64,000 nucleotides of DNA, taken from positions 1 through 64,000 of the forward strand of contig JAGFNK010000045.1 of NCBI GenBank assembly GCA_025769875.1. The letters are read 5' to 3'. The position numbers and the translations under genes are program-made. Source of the stretch: Russula earlei (lineage: Eukaryota > Basidiomycota > Agaricomycetes > Russulales > Russulaceae). How positions within the stretch are numbered: position 1 is the stretch's first letter; every line of letters starts with the position of its first letter. Below are positions 1 through 12,165 of the stretch, piece after piece. The notes under the pieces were generated by a model that saw only the letters and a program-made list of their open reading frames with translations, did not search any database and was not told the origin of the DNA.

Positions 1-2319
1 CCCAGCAAACCTACATTGTGTATATGCCTTCCTGATGACAGACCACGTACCCATTTCGCCGACCTCTTATCCTCTCACGGCTACGCAGGTGTTGTAAGAA
101 TGCCCATACTCGGGACGGACCTGCGAGTCCAATCCAGAACTCTAGCTGCCCGAAGCGCCGCCAAACTTCAGATTTGAAAAGGGGTTGTATGCGACCTGGG
201 ACTCGAGCGATCACCTGAGTGAGAGAAGTCGTTTGGTAATAAGAGTTCGGTGCTCAGCCCGTCGCCGCCTGGGACATCCGACTGTTCTACTGCCCGCTCG
301 TCCAATGACGAGGCGTGTAACGTGGTCCAGCATCGGACAAGAAGCTCGGCCACGTGGAGCGATAATTGTGTATTGGGCGAGGGCGACGCTACTCGGTGAC
401 CGATGACCAAGAACGGGTTCGGCCGTCGGACCACTTCTCGGGATGATTAATTTAGAAATCGATGGCGTGAACCTGCTCCTGCCTAGCTGCTGCAATGCGA
501 TTTTTGTGAACCGGAAGGGAATGCCGGATCTCAATCGCAAACTCAAAATGGGTGCCAACCTTCCATTCGAGTCGTCGATCGAGATGGCTGGCCTGCCTGG
601 ACGTGGACGGACTTGTGTGCGTGTGCGTGTGAGTGCGCGGGTGTGGTCAACAAGCGCGCACAACACGCTGGCGGGCGCGAGTCTCCAAATCAAAACACTG
701 CCAAGAGGAGACAAGTCTGCCTCGACCAGGAAAATGCCGCTAAGGTTGAGAAGATCAAGGGTGGCGCCGCCATCCCCGCCTCCTTTGGAGGAAGAGATAA
801 GCTACTGTACTGTCGTGTCGTGTTTGCGACAAGGTACCAAGATCGGTTGCGCACCCCCTAAACAACCAGTCCCTTTCCCTGACCACCAAACACCGTCGAG
901 TCTTCATGAGCATGAGGCGATGGAACGATTCTTTCGACCCAGCGAGTCAGAGACCCCCATCGTGACACGTGGCAACACCATCTTGCTGGCTGGTTGTACT
1001 GGCAAGCGAGACGAGACAAGATCGATCCCATCGTTTCGGTATCCTTGTCCCGCTTTCAGGCTAAGCCGGTCGGGAAGCGCGAAAGGGGGGTACAGTAAGG
1101 CAAACGCGAGCGGGGCAGGGGGACAAGGAGCAGCGGGGCCCGGGAAGGACAATTGCGTCCGCGATCTCGCAGCCCTTTCCCACCGCGCAGCCCCTCTCTC
1201 AAAGCCGTCTCGCGCACTGGCACAGTCCGTGCGTTTCGCACTCAAAATAAGACGACCACGAGTTGTTGTTCCACATCAAACACAGATCGCTCGCGATCCG
1301 CTGCTCACCCCTCTGAGATCCATGGAGTCGGCACCATCCAGTTTCGTTCGGAGGTTCGGTCCGAGCGTTGAGCGCGGGGTTTCAAAGAAGACAAAGACCC
1401 GGGCAATTGCAATTGCAATCGAGCAACAGTCGAGGCAGACTGGCACCTCCGGCGAACGGAGCGCGCAAACGCCCTCGTTGTTGTTTTTGATGATGATATG
1501 ATATTTGAAGAAGCAAAGCTCATTACATTGATGACTTGTCCATTTCGTTCGGGACGGGACAAAAGTGACTTTTTTTTTCGGCTTCCCACCTTTTCTTTTG
1601 AGAGCCGAATGGCGGGAGGGAGGAGCTCGGTTTCGAATGCGAACCTGCATCGTATCGCTGACGGTCCCAATTCCGATTCCGGCTCTGCGTCTGTGGGTGT
1701 CGGTGGTTGAGCGTGAGTGAGCGATTTTTGCGCCCTTTCCGACTCGGACGCGGGTCTGGGGATCAAAGTGAACGATGAGGTGGGATCGAAAATCATTGAC
1801 GTCACTTACACACGCAATACGATTTTATAAAACCCGAGCGGAACTCCTGTGGGGACGTCGGCGCCTGTTAGTTACATATGTTGGTGCGTGTCGGACACTT
1901 GTCAGCAGCCGGGAACGAAGGGCGCGTGCGACGCAAATCACATTCCCACCTGCGGATTCCCCTCCCATCTCGCTTCGGTCAGGCCTGTCGAGACCGACGA
2001 TGGAAGGCATGTCCTACATCGCATAGGACAGCTGACGCCACACGGACTTCTTTAGTGGTCATTATCATTCGTCGGTTCAATCAAATCATTGTTGAATCAC
2101 ACGGACATGACACAGACACAAAAAAACTGCAGAGAGAACAGTTACAAATGTCATGGAATTGATTCTAGGCTATAATGACAGGTGCAGATCGACAAGTGGG
2201 AACCAATAATAACGAAAATGCAAGAGCGAGGACATCCGGCGGCCAAGACGGAATATCGATATAGGGCGTGTAACTCACATGCAATAGGGTATACTGGTAC
2301 TACCTAATATAACAAACGG
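1..2319. other. Gene-poor stretch, no supported gene
   Basis: No reading frame here resembles a known family. The longest open frame (443-1501, plus) is rich in Arg, Ser and Pro, shows no domain or plausible splice signals, and looks like chance openness of GC-rich DNA. The left part could contain untranslated or promoter sequence of a gene outside the window. Nothing else is supported. Confidence 0.5.
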
Positions 2320-3648
2320 TTAATGACGTGACGAGGGTACTTCGGACTCAATCATAACCTTGAGCACCATACCACCTCGTTCGTCCACACCACGAGTCAG
2401 GAGATTGAAAGCCCGTGCGGTCTCGGAAAGGCTGAATCGATGAGTGACGAGTTTGTCAATGTTTTGTAGCTTTCCAGAGGCGAGGAGATTGAGTGCTTCC
2501 GGGTATGTGTGTGCATAGCGGAAGGAACCCAGGATATCCACTTCTCGCAATGCGGCCGCTGAAAGTGGGAGGGAAGTGTCGCGGGTTCCCATTCCGATAA
2601 GCATCACTCTCCCACCCGTGATCGCCGTCTGAATAGACGAAGGCGCCGAGAACGACGTCAGTTGACCTGAGAACCGGGGAATACGGAAGAGATAACCCGT
2701 ACGTGGATTGCCATTTGTATGCATGGTTCGGCGCCAGTGCATTCGAACACCACATCAAACCCGTCGTCTTCGCCAAATGCCCCAAGGACGCGATCTGCAT
2801 TTTCCCTTGCTCTTCGGAGTTGCTCCTCTGGCAGCTTTGCTTTTGGACTTGCTGAGAGGCAAAACACATCGTCAGCGATGCCATGCGTCTTGGCGAAGCG
2901 GAGACGAGTTTCATTGATATCGACCGCGACGACGCGCGGGCAGCCGTAAGACTTTGCGAGTGCACAGGCCAAGAGGCCGATAGTGCCAACACCATACACA
3001 AGAACAGTTTGACCTCTCGAGAGGGCCGCCCGACGGGATGCATGAATGAGAACGGAGAGGGGTTCTGCCAAGGAACCCTGTTCAAAGGAGACATTGTCGG
3101 GGAGACTGTAATGACGTATGGGAGTGAGTACAACGAGGGAATATGGGCGAGACACTTACGGATGGAGGACGTGGGCAGGATGATTCATGCGTTCTTGAAG
3201 GGTACCGTCAAGGTGGGGAAATGTTTTCGCGCTACTAGCAAAACGAAGGTTTTTGCACAGGTTGTAACGGCCGTTGGAGCAATGGTCGCAATTATTGCAC
3301 ATGACGCCGGCCTCGATGGCAACCCGTTGGCCGGGTACTAAATTTGTGACGCCGGGACCAACAGCAGTGACGACGCCAGCGGCTTCATGACCAAGAACTA
3401 GAGGGGATTGGAGAGTGAAATCGCCATTGCGACCGTGGAGATAATAGTGCACTGAAGAGGGGGGTGTGAGATAATGAGTGGAGTCGGCCAAGGGGCAACA
3501 CACGATCGCTCCCGCAGAGGCCTGTGGACACCACGGCGACCTGGGCCTGGCCTTGTTGAGGGGGCCATAGGATGCGGTCATCCATCCTGAGGTCTTTTGG
3601 ACCATGGAGGACGGCGGCAGATTGGTGGTGGAGTGCGATGGGAGACAT
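2320..3648 (-). CDS. Zinc-dependent polyol/sorbitol-type dehydrogenase (MDR family)
   Basis: Medium-chain NAD(P)-dependent zinc dehydrogenase, probably oxidising a sugar alcohol such as xylitol, sorbitol or arabinitol in the cytosol. The start at 3648 (MSPIALHHQSAAVLHG) gives the usual N-terminus. In order the protein shows a GLCGSD motif with the catalytic-zinc Cys, HYYLHGRNGDF, GHEAAGVV, the structural-zinc cluster CNNCDHCSNGRYNLC, and a Rossmann nucleotide fold (GVGTIGLLACALA) ending in VVAVDI. The Asp there favours NAD over NADP. I place introns near 3450-3505, 3101-3155 and 2652-2730; all restore frame. The gene is divergent from the KduD-like SDR, with a 494-bp shared promoter region, which suggests joint control of sugar or uronate catabolism (inference). 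The exact substrate cannot be told from sequence; xylitol or L-arabinitol dehydrogenase are the likely alternatives. Confidence 0.88.
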
Positions 3649-4142
3649 GAGAGTGAGGGTAGGGCGTACGAGGAGGGAGGGATGGAAGAAAGGGGAAGGG
3701 GAGGCATGGATGATATTTAAACGGAAAAGGCAAAGCGTGTCGTGGGTGCCGGGCGCATATAATCAAGGAGAGAAATAAGGATTGAATAGAATAAGAAAGA
3801 TAGAGCTGAGCCAGGCCTCCTGCCAGAGTGCGCTGTGATTACGATTACGATTGAGTCCTTTCCTTTCCTTGCCTTTCCGTTCCTACGGTCCGACCTTCCG
3901 CCGCGACTTTCCGTCCCTGAAATCATTTAGATCCCCTTCCCGACCCCGCCATCCTCTCGGTCTCTTCCTGCACTGCTCACTTCATTCCCTTTTCCCTTTC
4001 CTTTCCACCCCATACTCATCCCTCACAGTCCCCTCCACGATCTATTCCATTCTATCCACACAGCACATGACTCGGTACGACCACCCGGTGCACGTAAATT
4101 TAATACCGCGACTCCACCAAGATCCTCCGTTCTCCAAAGACC
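3649..4142. promoter_or_regulatory. Divergent promoter region of the two dehydrogenase genes
   Basis: This 494-bp gap lies between the start codons of the zinc dehydrogenase (minus) and the SDR (plus). It is strongly pyrimidine-rich on the plus strand from about 3850 to 4060, as is common upstream of basidiomycete start codons. No specific operator could be identified. Confidence 0.5.
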
Positions 4143-5498
4143 ATGGAACCCACTCCCTCCATACCCTCTCCTTCTCTCTTTGACCTCTCAGGCCAACATG
4201 TCCTCATCACGGGTGCTTCTAGGGGTCCGTCTCTCTCCCCGCTCTCCCCTTTTTGTAGTTTAATTTGCTAACTTATCCCTATCTATTCCCGCTTATCCCT
4301 CAAATGGGCTTCAATGTCAATCTCAACAAAGGCATTGGTGCCGCCTGCGCAATTGCACTTGCCCAAGCCGGTGCTGCGCTCTGCCTCGTCCTTCGTGAGA
4401 CCCAGAACGATACGCCACCAAACCTTGCCACAGTCAACGCCATCCGGGATCTAGGTGCCACTGCAGAGTTTGTTTATTGCGATTTGAACAATTTGGATTC
4501 CGTAAGGGGCGTCTTTCAGAACGCTCTGGACACCATGGGAGGCCGCATTGATATCCTTGTCAATTGTGCTGGCATCCAGCGGCGATCCCCGAGCATTGAC
4601 TTCTTGGAAACTGATTGGGATAATGTACGCCCCCGTTACTGTCTTTCATTTTTCTTCTTCTGGCACAATCGCCCCTTCATATTTTAACTTCCGGTCCCCA
4701 GCGTCTGCTTCATTTATCCACTCCGGTACTCACCTTACTTTGCAGGTTTTGGACGTCAATCTCAAGTCCGTTTGGCTCCTTTCGCAAGCCGCCGGCCGCC
4801 ATATGGTTCCAAGGCGGCAAGGCAAAATCATAAACTTTTGCTCTCTCCTCACCTTCCAAGGTGGCATCACTGTTCCGGCCTACGCTGCTGCCAAAGGCGC
4901 CCTAGGTCAGCTCACCAAAGCATTGAGCAACGAGTGGAGTCAGCACAACGTTCAGGTTAACGGCATCTGTCCCGGTTATATCGCCACCGATATGTGGGTG
5001 CGCTTCACTCACGACCCTCCCCCCTTTTCTTTTCGAGGTTCGAGAGCAACGTAGCATGCGCTTCCATAATATCTCGATTACCCCTTTTGAGATGCGCGCT
5101 TACGACACATCTGCCAAAAATGTCAGTTTCTTCGGCCCGCCTGCGGCCCGCAATCTTATCGCCCCAACCTTAGTCTAGTCCAGCCCTTCCCCCCTCGATT
5201 CTCTTTGTTTTCATGTCAACAAAGGAGGCCGTGAGCTGACGCTCTGTTAATTCTTCTCAGGAATGAGAAGTTATTGGCCGATCCAGTACGCCTCCACCAG
5301 ATATCTCAGCGCATTCCAGCTGGTCGTTGGGGCGACCCAATCGACTTTGCTGGTCCCGTCGTTTTTCTTGCCAGCCGAGCTAGCCAGTACGTTTGTGGTG
5401 AACTTCTCGTCGTTGACGGAGTGAGGGACCTCTTCATACATCTCTTCTGCTATTGATTTTATTTTCTATTACCTTTATAGGGATGGATGGGCAGGTAG
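4143..5498 (+). CDS. KduD-like short-chain dehydrogenase
   Basis: Classical SDR oxidoreductase most like 2-deoxy-D-gluconate / 2-dehydro-3-deoxy-D-gluconate dehydrogenases (KduD type). Exon 1 starts [18 protein letters not shown] and contains the cofactor loop TGASRG. A first intron (about 4226-4332) leads into [14 protein letters not shown]. Then follow NCAG, the catalytic Ser ([11 protein letters not shown]) and the Tyr-Lys pair (PAYAAAKGA), and the C-terminus VVDGGWMGR, which is the usual KduD ending. Further introns are about 4625-4745, 4996-5260 and 5421-5480. The 4996-5260 intron is long for this genome but restores [10 protein letters not shown] exactly. The gene is divergent from a polyol dehydrogenase. 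Substrate assignment is by family resemblance only. Confidence 0.87.
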
Positions 5499-8400
5499 GC
5501 GAGGCGCGGCGTATAACGGACTTGTGATATGTAGTCACGACATGGTTGATTCGCTTGTGCATGTTACCCTTGATCCAATGTTGGCGCTTGAGTCACCTGT
5601 CTGCATTTATCTCCAAATTGCAGTCGAGTATTAAGAATACATATCATATGCATGCTGCCCTTGCGGATCTTCTTGTCAAGCACCCCATCCATGATATAAC
5701 CTGAAGTTTTCAGTATTACGTTCATGATCTATAGTAGGCTAGTCGGGCGCGTTCAGCGTTCAGTTGCGCCCGAGAGGAAAAATACCGACGCGACGGGTAC
5801 TGGGAAAAAATGAAAGAAATGGGTCCAATGCGACGCTACCTTTTCTATTGCATGGCACGTCAGTCCTGTGCGGAACCGAGTTACATATTTTTGTCGTTTA
5901 TTTCGTCCGGCGTGTCGCGTGCGCACTTCTGCGTATGGCATTATTCGGTTATATGCAACGAACGAAAAAAAAAAAATACAAGATTCGTAAACGAACGAAT
6001 TCCCAGCTTTCCAACCACAGCCTTCCCCCCGTCGCCAAAGGTTCGCCCCGATATGTCGGTGCTCGCCCGATGACGATAAACTGACTGTACGGTAATGAAC
6101 ATATTTGAAGCGCGGCAGATGCCAGGTGTCAGCCTGCAGTGATTGATCGGAGCTAGCAGCTGCGGCCGACAGGAAAGCGCTAGACGATAGCGGGACGCAA
6201 AGGCAAAACAAAGTGACACAGACATGTTGCCACGCTGTGGAGTCCCCCCCCCCCCCCCCGCATGAGACCGGCCCCCATAACGAGGCGACCTTCGCTTGGA
6301 AAGGCGCGTGTGATAAGTAAACCCGTTCAGGATGGCGATGGTGGCGAGGGGTATTCCCATGAGCGGGGGAGCGGGGGAGGGGGTAAACAAAAACAAAAAC
6401 AAAAAAGACACGCAATCCCTCCCACTCAAACCGCGCGGCGAACCAAAACGGAATGGTGGGAATGGAAAATCCAGGGTTCCCCGCCGTGCCGGACCGACGG
6501 GGAGGGTTTTGGGGCGGGGGAGACCCTGACCTTAGATTAAGGTTCGGCCGCCCCAAGGTGTGATTACGTGCGTGCGCGCGCCGCTGGCAGACGCGAAAAC
6601 CGATTGGTCGGCGGCGGGGGTGCAGCGCTCTGGAGACAACGCCAGTCTGGATTTGGCTTAACGAGTGTCAATTTTGCGTACCTCGGTACGGCGACTTGCT
6701 GACGTGTTGACGCGTTGACCAGTAAAAATAAGTTTGCAGCACACTTTGTTATGGCCCTCTTGTTTTTTTTGACCGATTTGGTGGTGCCAGCGATCGCCTA
6801 TACAAACGGGGAATGGCGAGGCGGCGCATGTCCGCTCGCCTCAACATTCTTTTCAAGCTCAAGCTCTGCTAGCACCCAGCGGCGGCAAGGGGCCCACTCT
6901 AGCTTGTTGCGGATAAAAGGTGATGGCATGCTGCAATCGCATGGACGAGAGCTCAGCTCAAAATTCAACGGCAAAGAACGAAACGGTCTCAGTTGATAGT
7001 TGCCGGCCACAAAAAAAAACCTGTTTTCTGGAAACCTTAACAGTGCCTGGCATGCCTGTCACGCACATGGAATTCACGGAAGATGTAGTGCCAGGGCAGG
7101 AACCAAAGCGGACTCGTAAAAAGGATGACTCGTGACATGCGCCTGGGACAGGAGGTTCTAGCTTGGAAGTGCAATACAACATAGTTGTGGCGGATGAAGC
7201 AGCAGATGTGGTGGACAACAGCCTGTTGATCCGGAAGGGACACCAAGGACACCAAGAATACCGAAGCGGAACGGGACATCGCGTACCTGGAGCCGGGTAG
7301 GAACCTGTTTTTTTTTTGCCCTTCGAGTGCGACGACCAAAGAATTTGCATGGCATGGAATTGTCGCTCCGCCCGAGAGGGGATTCGAGGCCCTTTGGTGA
7401 CCACAAACAACACATCAAACCTATTCGTGTCGCGAGCGGGATTCAAATTATTTTCACGAGGTCGGTCGGTCGAGAGGCATGAGATGGCAATCGAGAAATT
7501 ATCCCAGTACCTGGGGTAAAGGCAGGTCTGCAAATCTGGGGGTTGATCATCATCATGTGAGATTTCGTTGGCAGTGTACCCAAATCTCGCCTTAATATCG
7601 CCCACCACCTTTATCTATTTTGCGCGCGAGAGGCGGTAATTACACCTTAGGCGCGATGGCAAAATGAAAATCAATCGTGATTTGAACTTCAGCGCAGGGC
7701 GATAACGCTACAAAGATCCTATTCAGGCGGACCGCTCGCAGCCAGCTGACCTCTGGGTGGGGTGCCGGTAATGAACCAGCCGGACCGTGGGCGAAAGTGG
7801 CTCGTCGAATATCTGATCTTTCTCCACGAGTCTCCACCACGAGTCATAGAAGAATAGAACCAGGATTTATTTGGGGGTCCTTGTCTCGTTCTAGGATGCC
7901 GCGCGAGCCGTCCAAGGAAGGATACAGCGGAGGCCTCGGGGAGGCTGTCCACATGGGACAACGAACTTGCCACCGAGGTTACTCTGGGCAAGGGGATGAA
8001 GTAAGAAGATTTCATCCCTTTCGGCGTGCGGCGCGTGCATGCGGTTTGTATATATCTGGTATCGGTCGTTTTGTTATGTCTTCCACGAATGCTCAACTAT
8101 GTATCCGCATCTCCCGATTGGAGAACTCGGCTCTCTCGGTCAATCACCAGAGTTCGGGGTTCTTTCACCCCTCCCCCCCTGGGCCCAGATGGATAGGCGG
8201 TCGTGGCGTCCGGCCGATGTGATAGGTGGGTTCGGCCATATGGGCTACAATGCAAGGCAGGGCTTTTTCCTGCATGTGTGTGATAGGCATAGACATTAAT
8301 TTCGGCATCGCGCAGGGGCAGGTTGATGACTGCTGCAAGATGACGTACGATCGGCGCGTCAGCAGACCTGTTGCAAATTTTCAACCTTTTTTTCATTCCT

Positions 8401-9284
8401 CCTACAGATGACTATGAGCGGTTCTTTTTATGAGTCGAGGAAGACCCTTGCGAGCGATTACATCCAATGATGTCGGAGCTTTAGGTGACCCACAATAAGG
8501 TGATGGGAAAGCTGATCCATCCCACACTACCTTACGGATCGTTGGACATAGGGAGGGCGTAGTCAGCTCGATGGAAAACGGGTATAACAACAGAACAACC
8601 ATTCGAGTTGCTGACTCGCCTTCTTCATCGGTCTGCTTTCGGCACAAGAACATGCCAAGGCTCGGAATGGCAACGAGCTGGCGTCGTTATGAGTGACCTG
8701 AAGGCGGTGCAGTCGCCCGAGTCGGAGTGATCCCAATGGCCGTCGGCAAACAAATAAAATATCGCCCCGCAGCATAGTAAAGCATGTCGTCCATCCACAT
8801 ATGAATTGATTCATTTGTTGCGTCGTAATCATGGGGATTCACGAGGATACCGCCGTCTCATTTCAACTGGCTACCATCAGAATCAGTATTTTCTGCCACG
8901 TAGTCATTATAACCTACCAGCGGTAACAATGACATCATGCACGACAATTGCGTGAGAAAACGGCCCCACCGCAAAGTCCTACCTGCCGTCTTATGAGCAC
9001 CTTTCGAGGCTGCCGTTGCAAAAATTTAGGAATTCTCGAAGCTGTAGAAACAGCATGGGGTTTAAGCGTCAGCGTCAGTCTCCGATATCGACGGGCTTGT
9101 TATCAGGTCCTTACAAAGTAACGTGATGCGCCGTGAACGAACAGAGACGCCTCCAAACCAGATTGCCATTTGTTCGAAATGCCAGTTATGACATAGTTAT
9201 GTTATTTGCGAAACTATAAATATATATCTAGGGCATATTTTATCCATCCATATAATTACCGGGAGCAGAAACAAGGAGGTCAGG
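5499..9284. other. Long intergenic region without a recognisable gene
   Basis: About 3.8 kb in which neither strand shows a conserved domain or a convincing exon chain. The 267-aa minus frame at 5753-6556 has no family character. The region includes a run of 17 C (6244-6260), an A-rich stretch near 5966 and an AT-rich stretch near 9215-9255. A non-coding RNA or a very divergent gene cannot be excluded. Confidence 0.45.
6244..6260 (+). repeat. Poly-C tract (17 C)
   Basis: A run of 17 cytosines inside the gene-free 5.5-9.3 kb stretch. Several other homopolymers of 10-24 bases occur in non-coding parts of this window. Confidence 0.95.
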
Positions 9285-11429
9285 TCATGGATTCCACATC
9301 TTACTTGTCACATATGCAACGAGTTGTGTATCAGTGAGGGTGCGTAAGTCACTATTTCTGTCAACGCCCTGATTGAATCCGTGAGTTATAATGTCCATTA
9401 TGCAAATGTGGTGACTAACCTCTTCCTGGGCCTTGCGAATAACGCGCGTGGCAATAAAAGCGCTTATTTCACGAATGCGATCGAGACGGGGGTAGAGAAG
9501 GTCCACATCACGTTCGCCCTCGTCAAGGGAATCAGCAAGGCCCAAGGATGACGCCTCAACCATGGCATCGGTGACAGTACTTGCACGGCACAAGATGGAC
9601 CCCAAGCCCAGGCCTGAAGTAAGCAAAAAGTTGTCAAAAACGGCACACGCCATGAGTACATCAATGCGAACCAGGGAAGATATACATGTTGTTGCCTTGA
9701 CCAGGGTAGTGGACCTTACCATCCCATACAGCATCAGGGAATGGTGAACCTGAAGCAAACAACACACGGCCATTCGTCCATTTCAGAGCTTCGTGGAACT
9801 CGCATTCAGAGAGGCGGACAGGATTGGAGAGGGGGAAAATGATAGGGCGAGCATTGATCGAAGCCATCGCTTCGATTACCTCTTGGTTGAACGCGCCCTG
9901 AGAAACATCAGCTGGAGGTCGAGATATGTAAATTGATGCATAAGAACCTTCATTGTGGAAAGACCGAGCAATGCTGTTGGCTTTACATACCGGATGATGT
10001 CGGGCAAATTCGTCAAGGGTGGCCCATTATAGTCTCCTCGGGAGAAGTCTACGGGACTATATGTTAAATCGAGTACCCTGAAAAGATGACAGCGTACATT
10101 TCTTATGATCCGCCATTGGTCCACGAGAAGAGTAAATCAGGCCTTGAGAGTCGACCAAGTAGATACGTTGTCTCGCCTCTTCTTGAGGAAGACCCTGCAG
10201 CTTAAAGAAGCTGAGTAGTTGCATAGCCACACCAACCCCGGCAGATCCCGCGCCTAGGAAGAGGATTCGATGGGATGATAAGGGCTGACCCGATGCGGCC
10301 GAAGCGAGCTTGGCAGCATTCAAAAACCCGGACAAAACTACGGCACCGGTGCCTTGAACGTCATCATTAAAAACTGGAAAGCGATAACGGAAGGTGTCCA
10401 AGTAGTGGAAGGCATGTTCGGTGGAGAAGTCCTGTATGTGGGACATCAAGAGGATGATGCGTCGAGAGAGACTCCCCCCACCTCAAATTGGACAAGAAGC
10501 TTGGGGAAAGCACGGGACATCTCGGCCATGAATTCCTCCATAAATTCGGTCATGACTTCGTCTGACACCCGATTTTGCCGGAGACCAAGATACAATGGAT
10601 CGTCCAAATACTTTTGATTGTTGGTCCCGAGATCGAGACAGATCGGGATTGTGGACGTTGGACGGATGCTGAAAAATGGTGATCATTGTCGAAGCGTCTC
10701 ACATACATGCATATACGTACCCTGCTCCCGCGATATAGAGAGAAAGTTTGCCGATGGAAATAGGCATTCCGTTAACCCCAAGATCTCCCAACCCTAGGAT
10801 TCGCGAGCCTGCAGCCACATCGTGAGACGACAGACGAGAAGATTGAAATGCTTATCATACCATCAGTGACCACAGAGATTCTTGCCTCACTCTTGTGGGG
10901 CCAGCTATTCAAGATGTCGCCAATCTTGCCTCTATCCTTGATGGAAATATGCTGAAACGAAGGGGTCAATGAACGTGCCGAATGACGCATCACGTAGCGT
11001 ACCAAGCCTTCAGGACGACGAAAGATATGAGAGTATTGGAGGCAAGCATCTCCAACAGTAGGGGTGTATATAATAGGTGTGAATTCCTACTCTGGATTCG
11101 GTATGGATGGCTCGGTGAAGAGTATATTTACACACTGGCATATGGGCCAAACATAAGCGGTAGAACAACTCCTCATTCGTATGCTTGAGTTGTGAAAGAT
11201 AGATATACTTTTCGATTGGCTTGTCTTTTGAACGTAACTGTGCAAGACAGCGTGCGGCGTGTACAGTGCCATCGTATGCCGCAGGTAAAACACCACGAGG
11301 AAGGGGAGGGGGTGCTAGATGAAGGCGTCAATGCGTGAGGGCTAGCCGGCAGAGCGAGAACGCACGTTGGGGCTCTACTTTAAGTCTTTGCGTGCCATCG
11401 GACCAATAAGGGGTTAGAATTACAGTCAT
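9285..11429 (-). CDS. Malic enzyme (NAD(P)-dependent malate decarboxylating)
   Basis: Converts malate to pyruvate and CO2 with reduction of NAD(P). The deduced chain contains the family landmarks in order: [95 protein letters not shown], the dinucleotide fold [21 protein letters not shown] and [11 protein letters not shown], and the usual C-terminal [10 protein letters not shown]. The start at 11429 ([17 protein letters not shown]) requires a 51-nt first intron (about 11313-11363) and has an in-frame stop just upstream. Several more short introns are needed and all joins checked keep frame. No obvious mitochondrial presequence is visible, so the compartment is uncertain. A TATA-like element lies about 75-85 bp upstream. 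The gene is divergent from the ABC transporter. Confidence 0.9.
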
Positions 11430-11502
11430 CAGTCACAAAGACGGAGGGAGGAGCGAGGATCGTCAGATGAGGGTACAGTCGCTCCATATGACAACTGCGG
11501 TC

Positions 11503-11514
11503 TTTTATATATAT
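11503..11514 (-). promoter_or_regulatory. TATA-like element of the malic enzyme gene
   Basis: An ATATATATAAAA element on the minus strand about 75-85 bp upstream of the proposed malic enzyme start codon. The spacing suits a TATA box, but transcription start is unknown. Confidence 0.4.
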
Positions 11515-11762
11515 CCGTGTCTGGCTAGAAACATTTTAGCGACCGACGAGTCGAGAGCGTGCTAAACCAGAGGCAACTCACTTGTGCTCGGTTGGTTAGT
11601 TACGCGGGCCGTTACAGTTATTTACCCTTGGCTAGGCCCGTTGTTTCCAGGAACGAACATGCCGGGTCCGGGGGTCCCTTCGACTCTGGATCACCGTGGC
11701 GGTACGATCAATTGAAACCCACGGCGGGCAAAATTCAAGCGGCCATCTGCCATTTCCACTCC

Positions 11763-11786
11763 CATGATCATGATCATGATCATGAT
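11763..11786 (+). repeat. Tandem CATGAT x4 palindromic repeat
   Basis: Four perfect copies of CATGAT; the array contains overlapping TGATCA and ATCATGAT palindromes. It lies in the 736-bp divergent promoter between malic enzyme and the ABC transporter, about 380 bp upstream of the transporter start. Confidence 0.9.
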
Positions 11787-12165
11787 GGCGCCGTTGTCTG
11801 AGCTGAATTTAGTTAGTTCCGATGTGAACTGGGGACAGAATGTTGCCAGCGACTCTAAAAGGGGAATTGTTGATTATTAGCATCCCTCAGGCGAGTGGGA
11901 TTGGCCGGTTGTTGGACTCCTCGTACTACCACGACTTGAGGGAGATTATAAATTCGGGGCCGGCATACGACCGAGAAGGAAGCATTGATATTCCGGGTAC
12001 GCCGGTCCTGGTGGCGCTGGTGACACCGCCCCAGCGCCCCTCCTATCGTCCGACGCGTTCTTTCGCGCTGAGCGTGGCACCGTCGTCCTTGACTCTCGGA
12101 CACGCACGATTCACACAAAGGGGATCCACTTCCACGTCGTGTAAGAACGCCGTCACGAGTCGGTC

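Noticed and set aside
443..1501. 352-codon open frame on the plus strand
   Set aside because: No domain, poor residue composition (Arg/Ser/Pro), no splice pattern; a matching-length frame can arise by chance in this base composition.
5753..6556. 267-codon open frame on the minus strand
   Set aside because: Contains a poly-G-derived Gly run and no family features; adjacent frames on the opposite strand are equally open.
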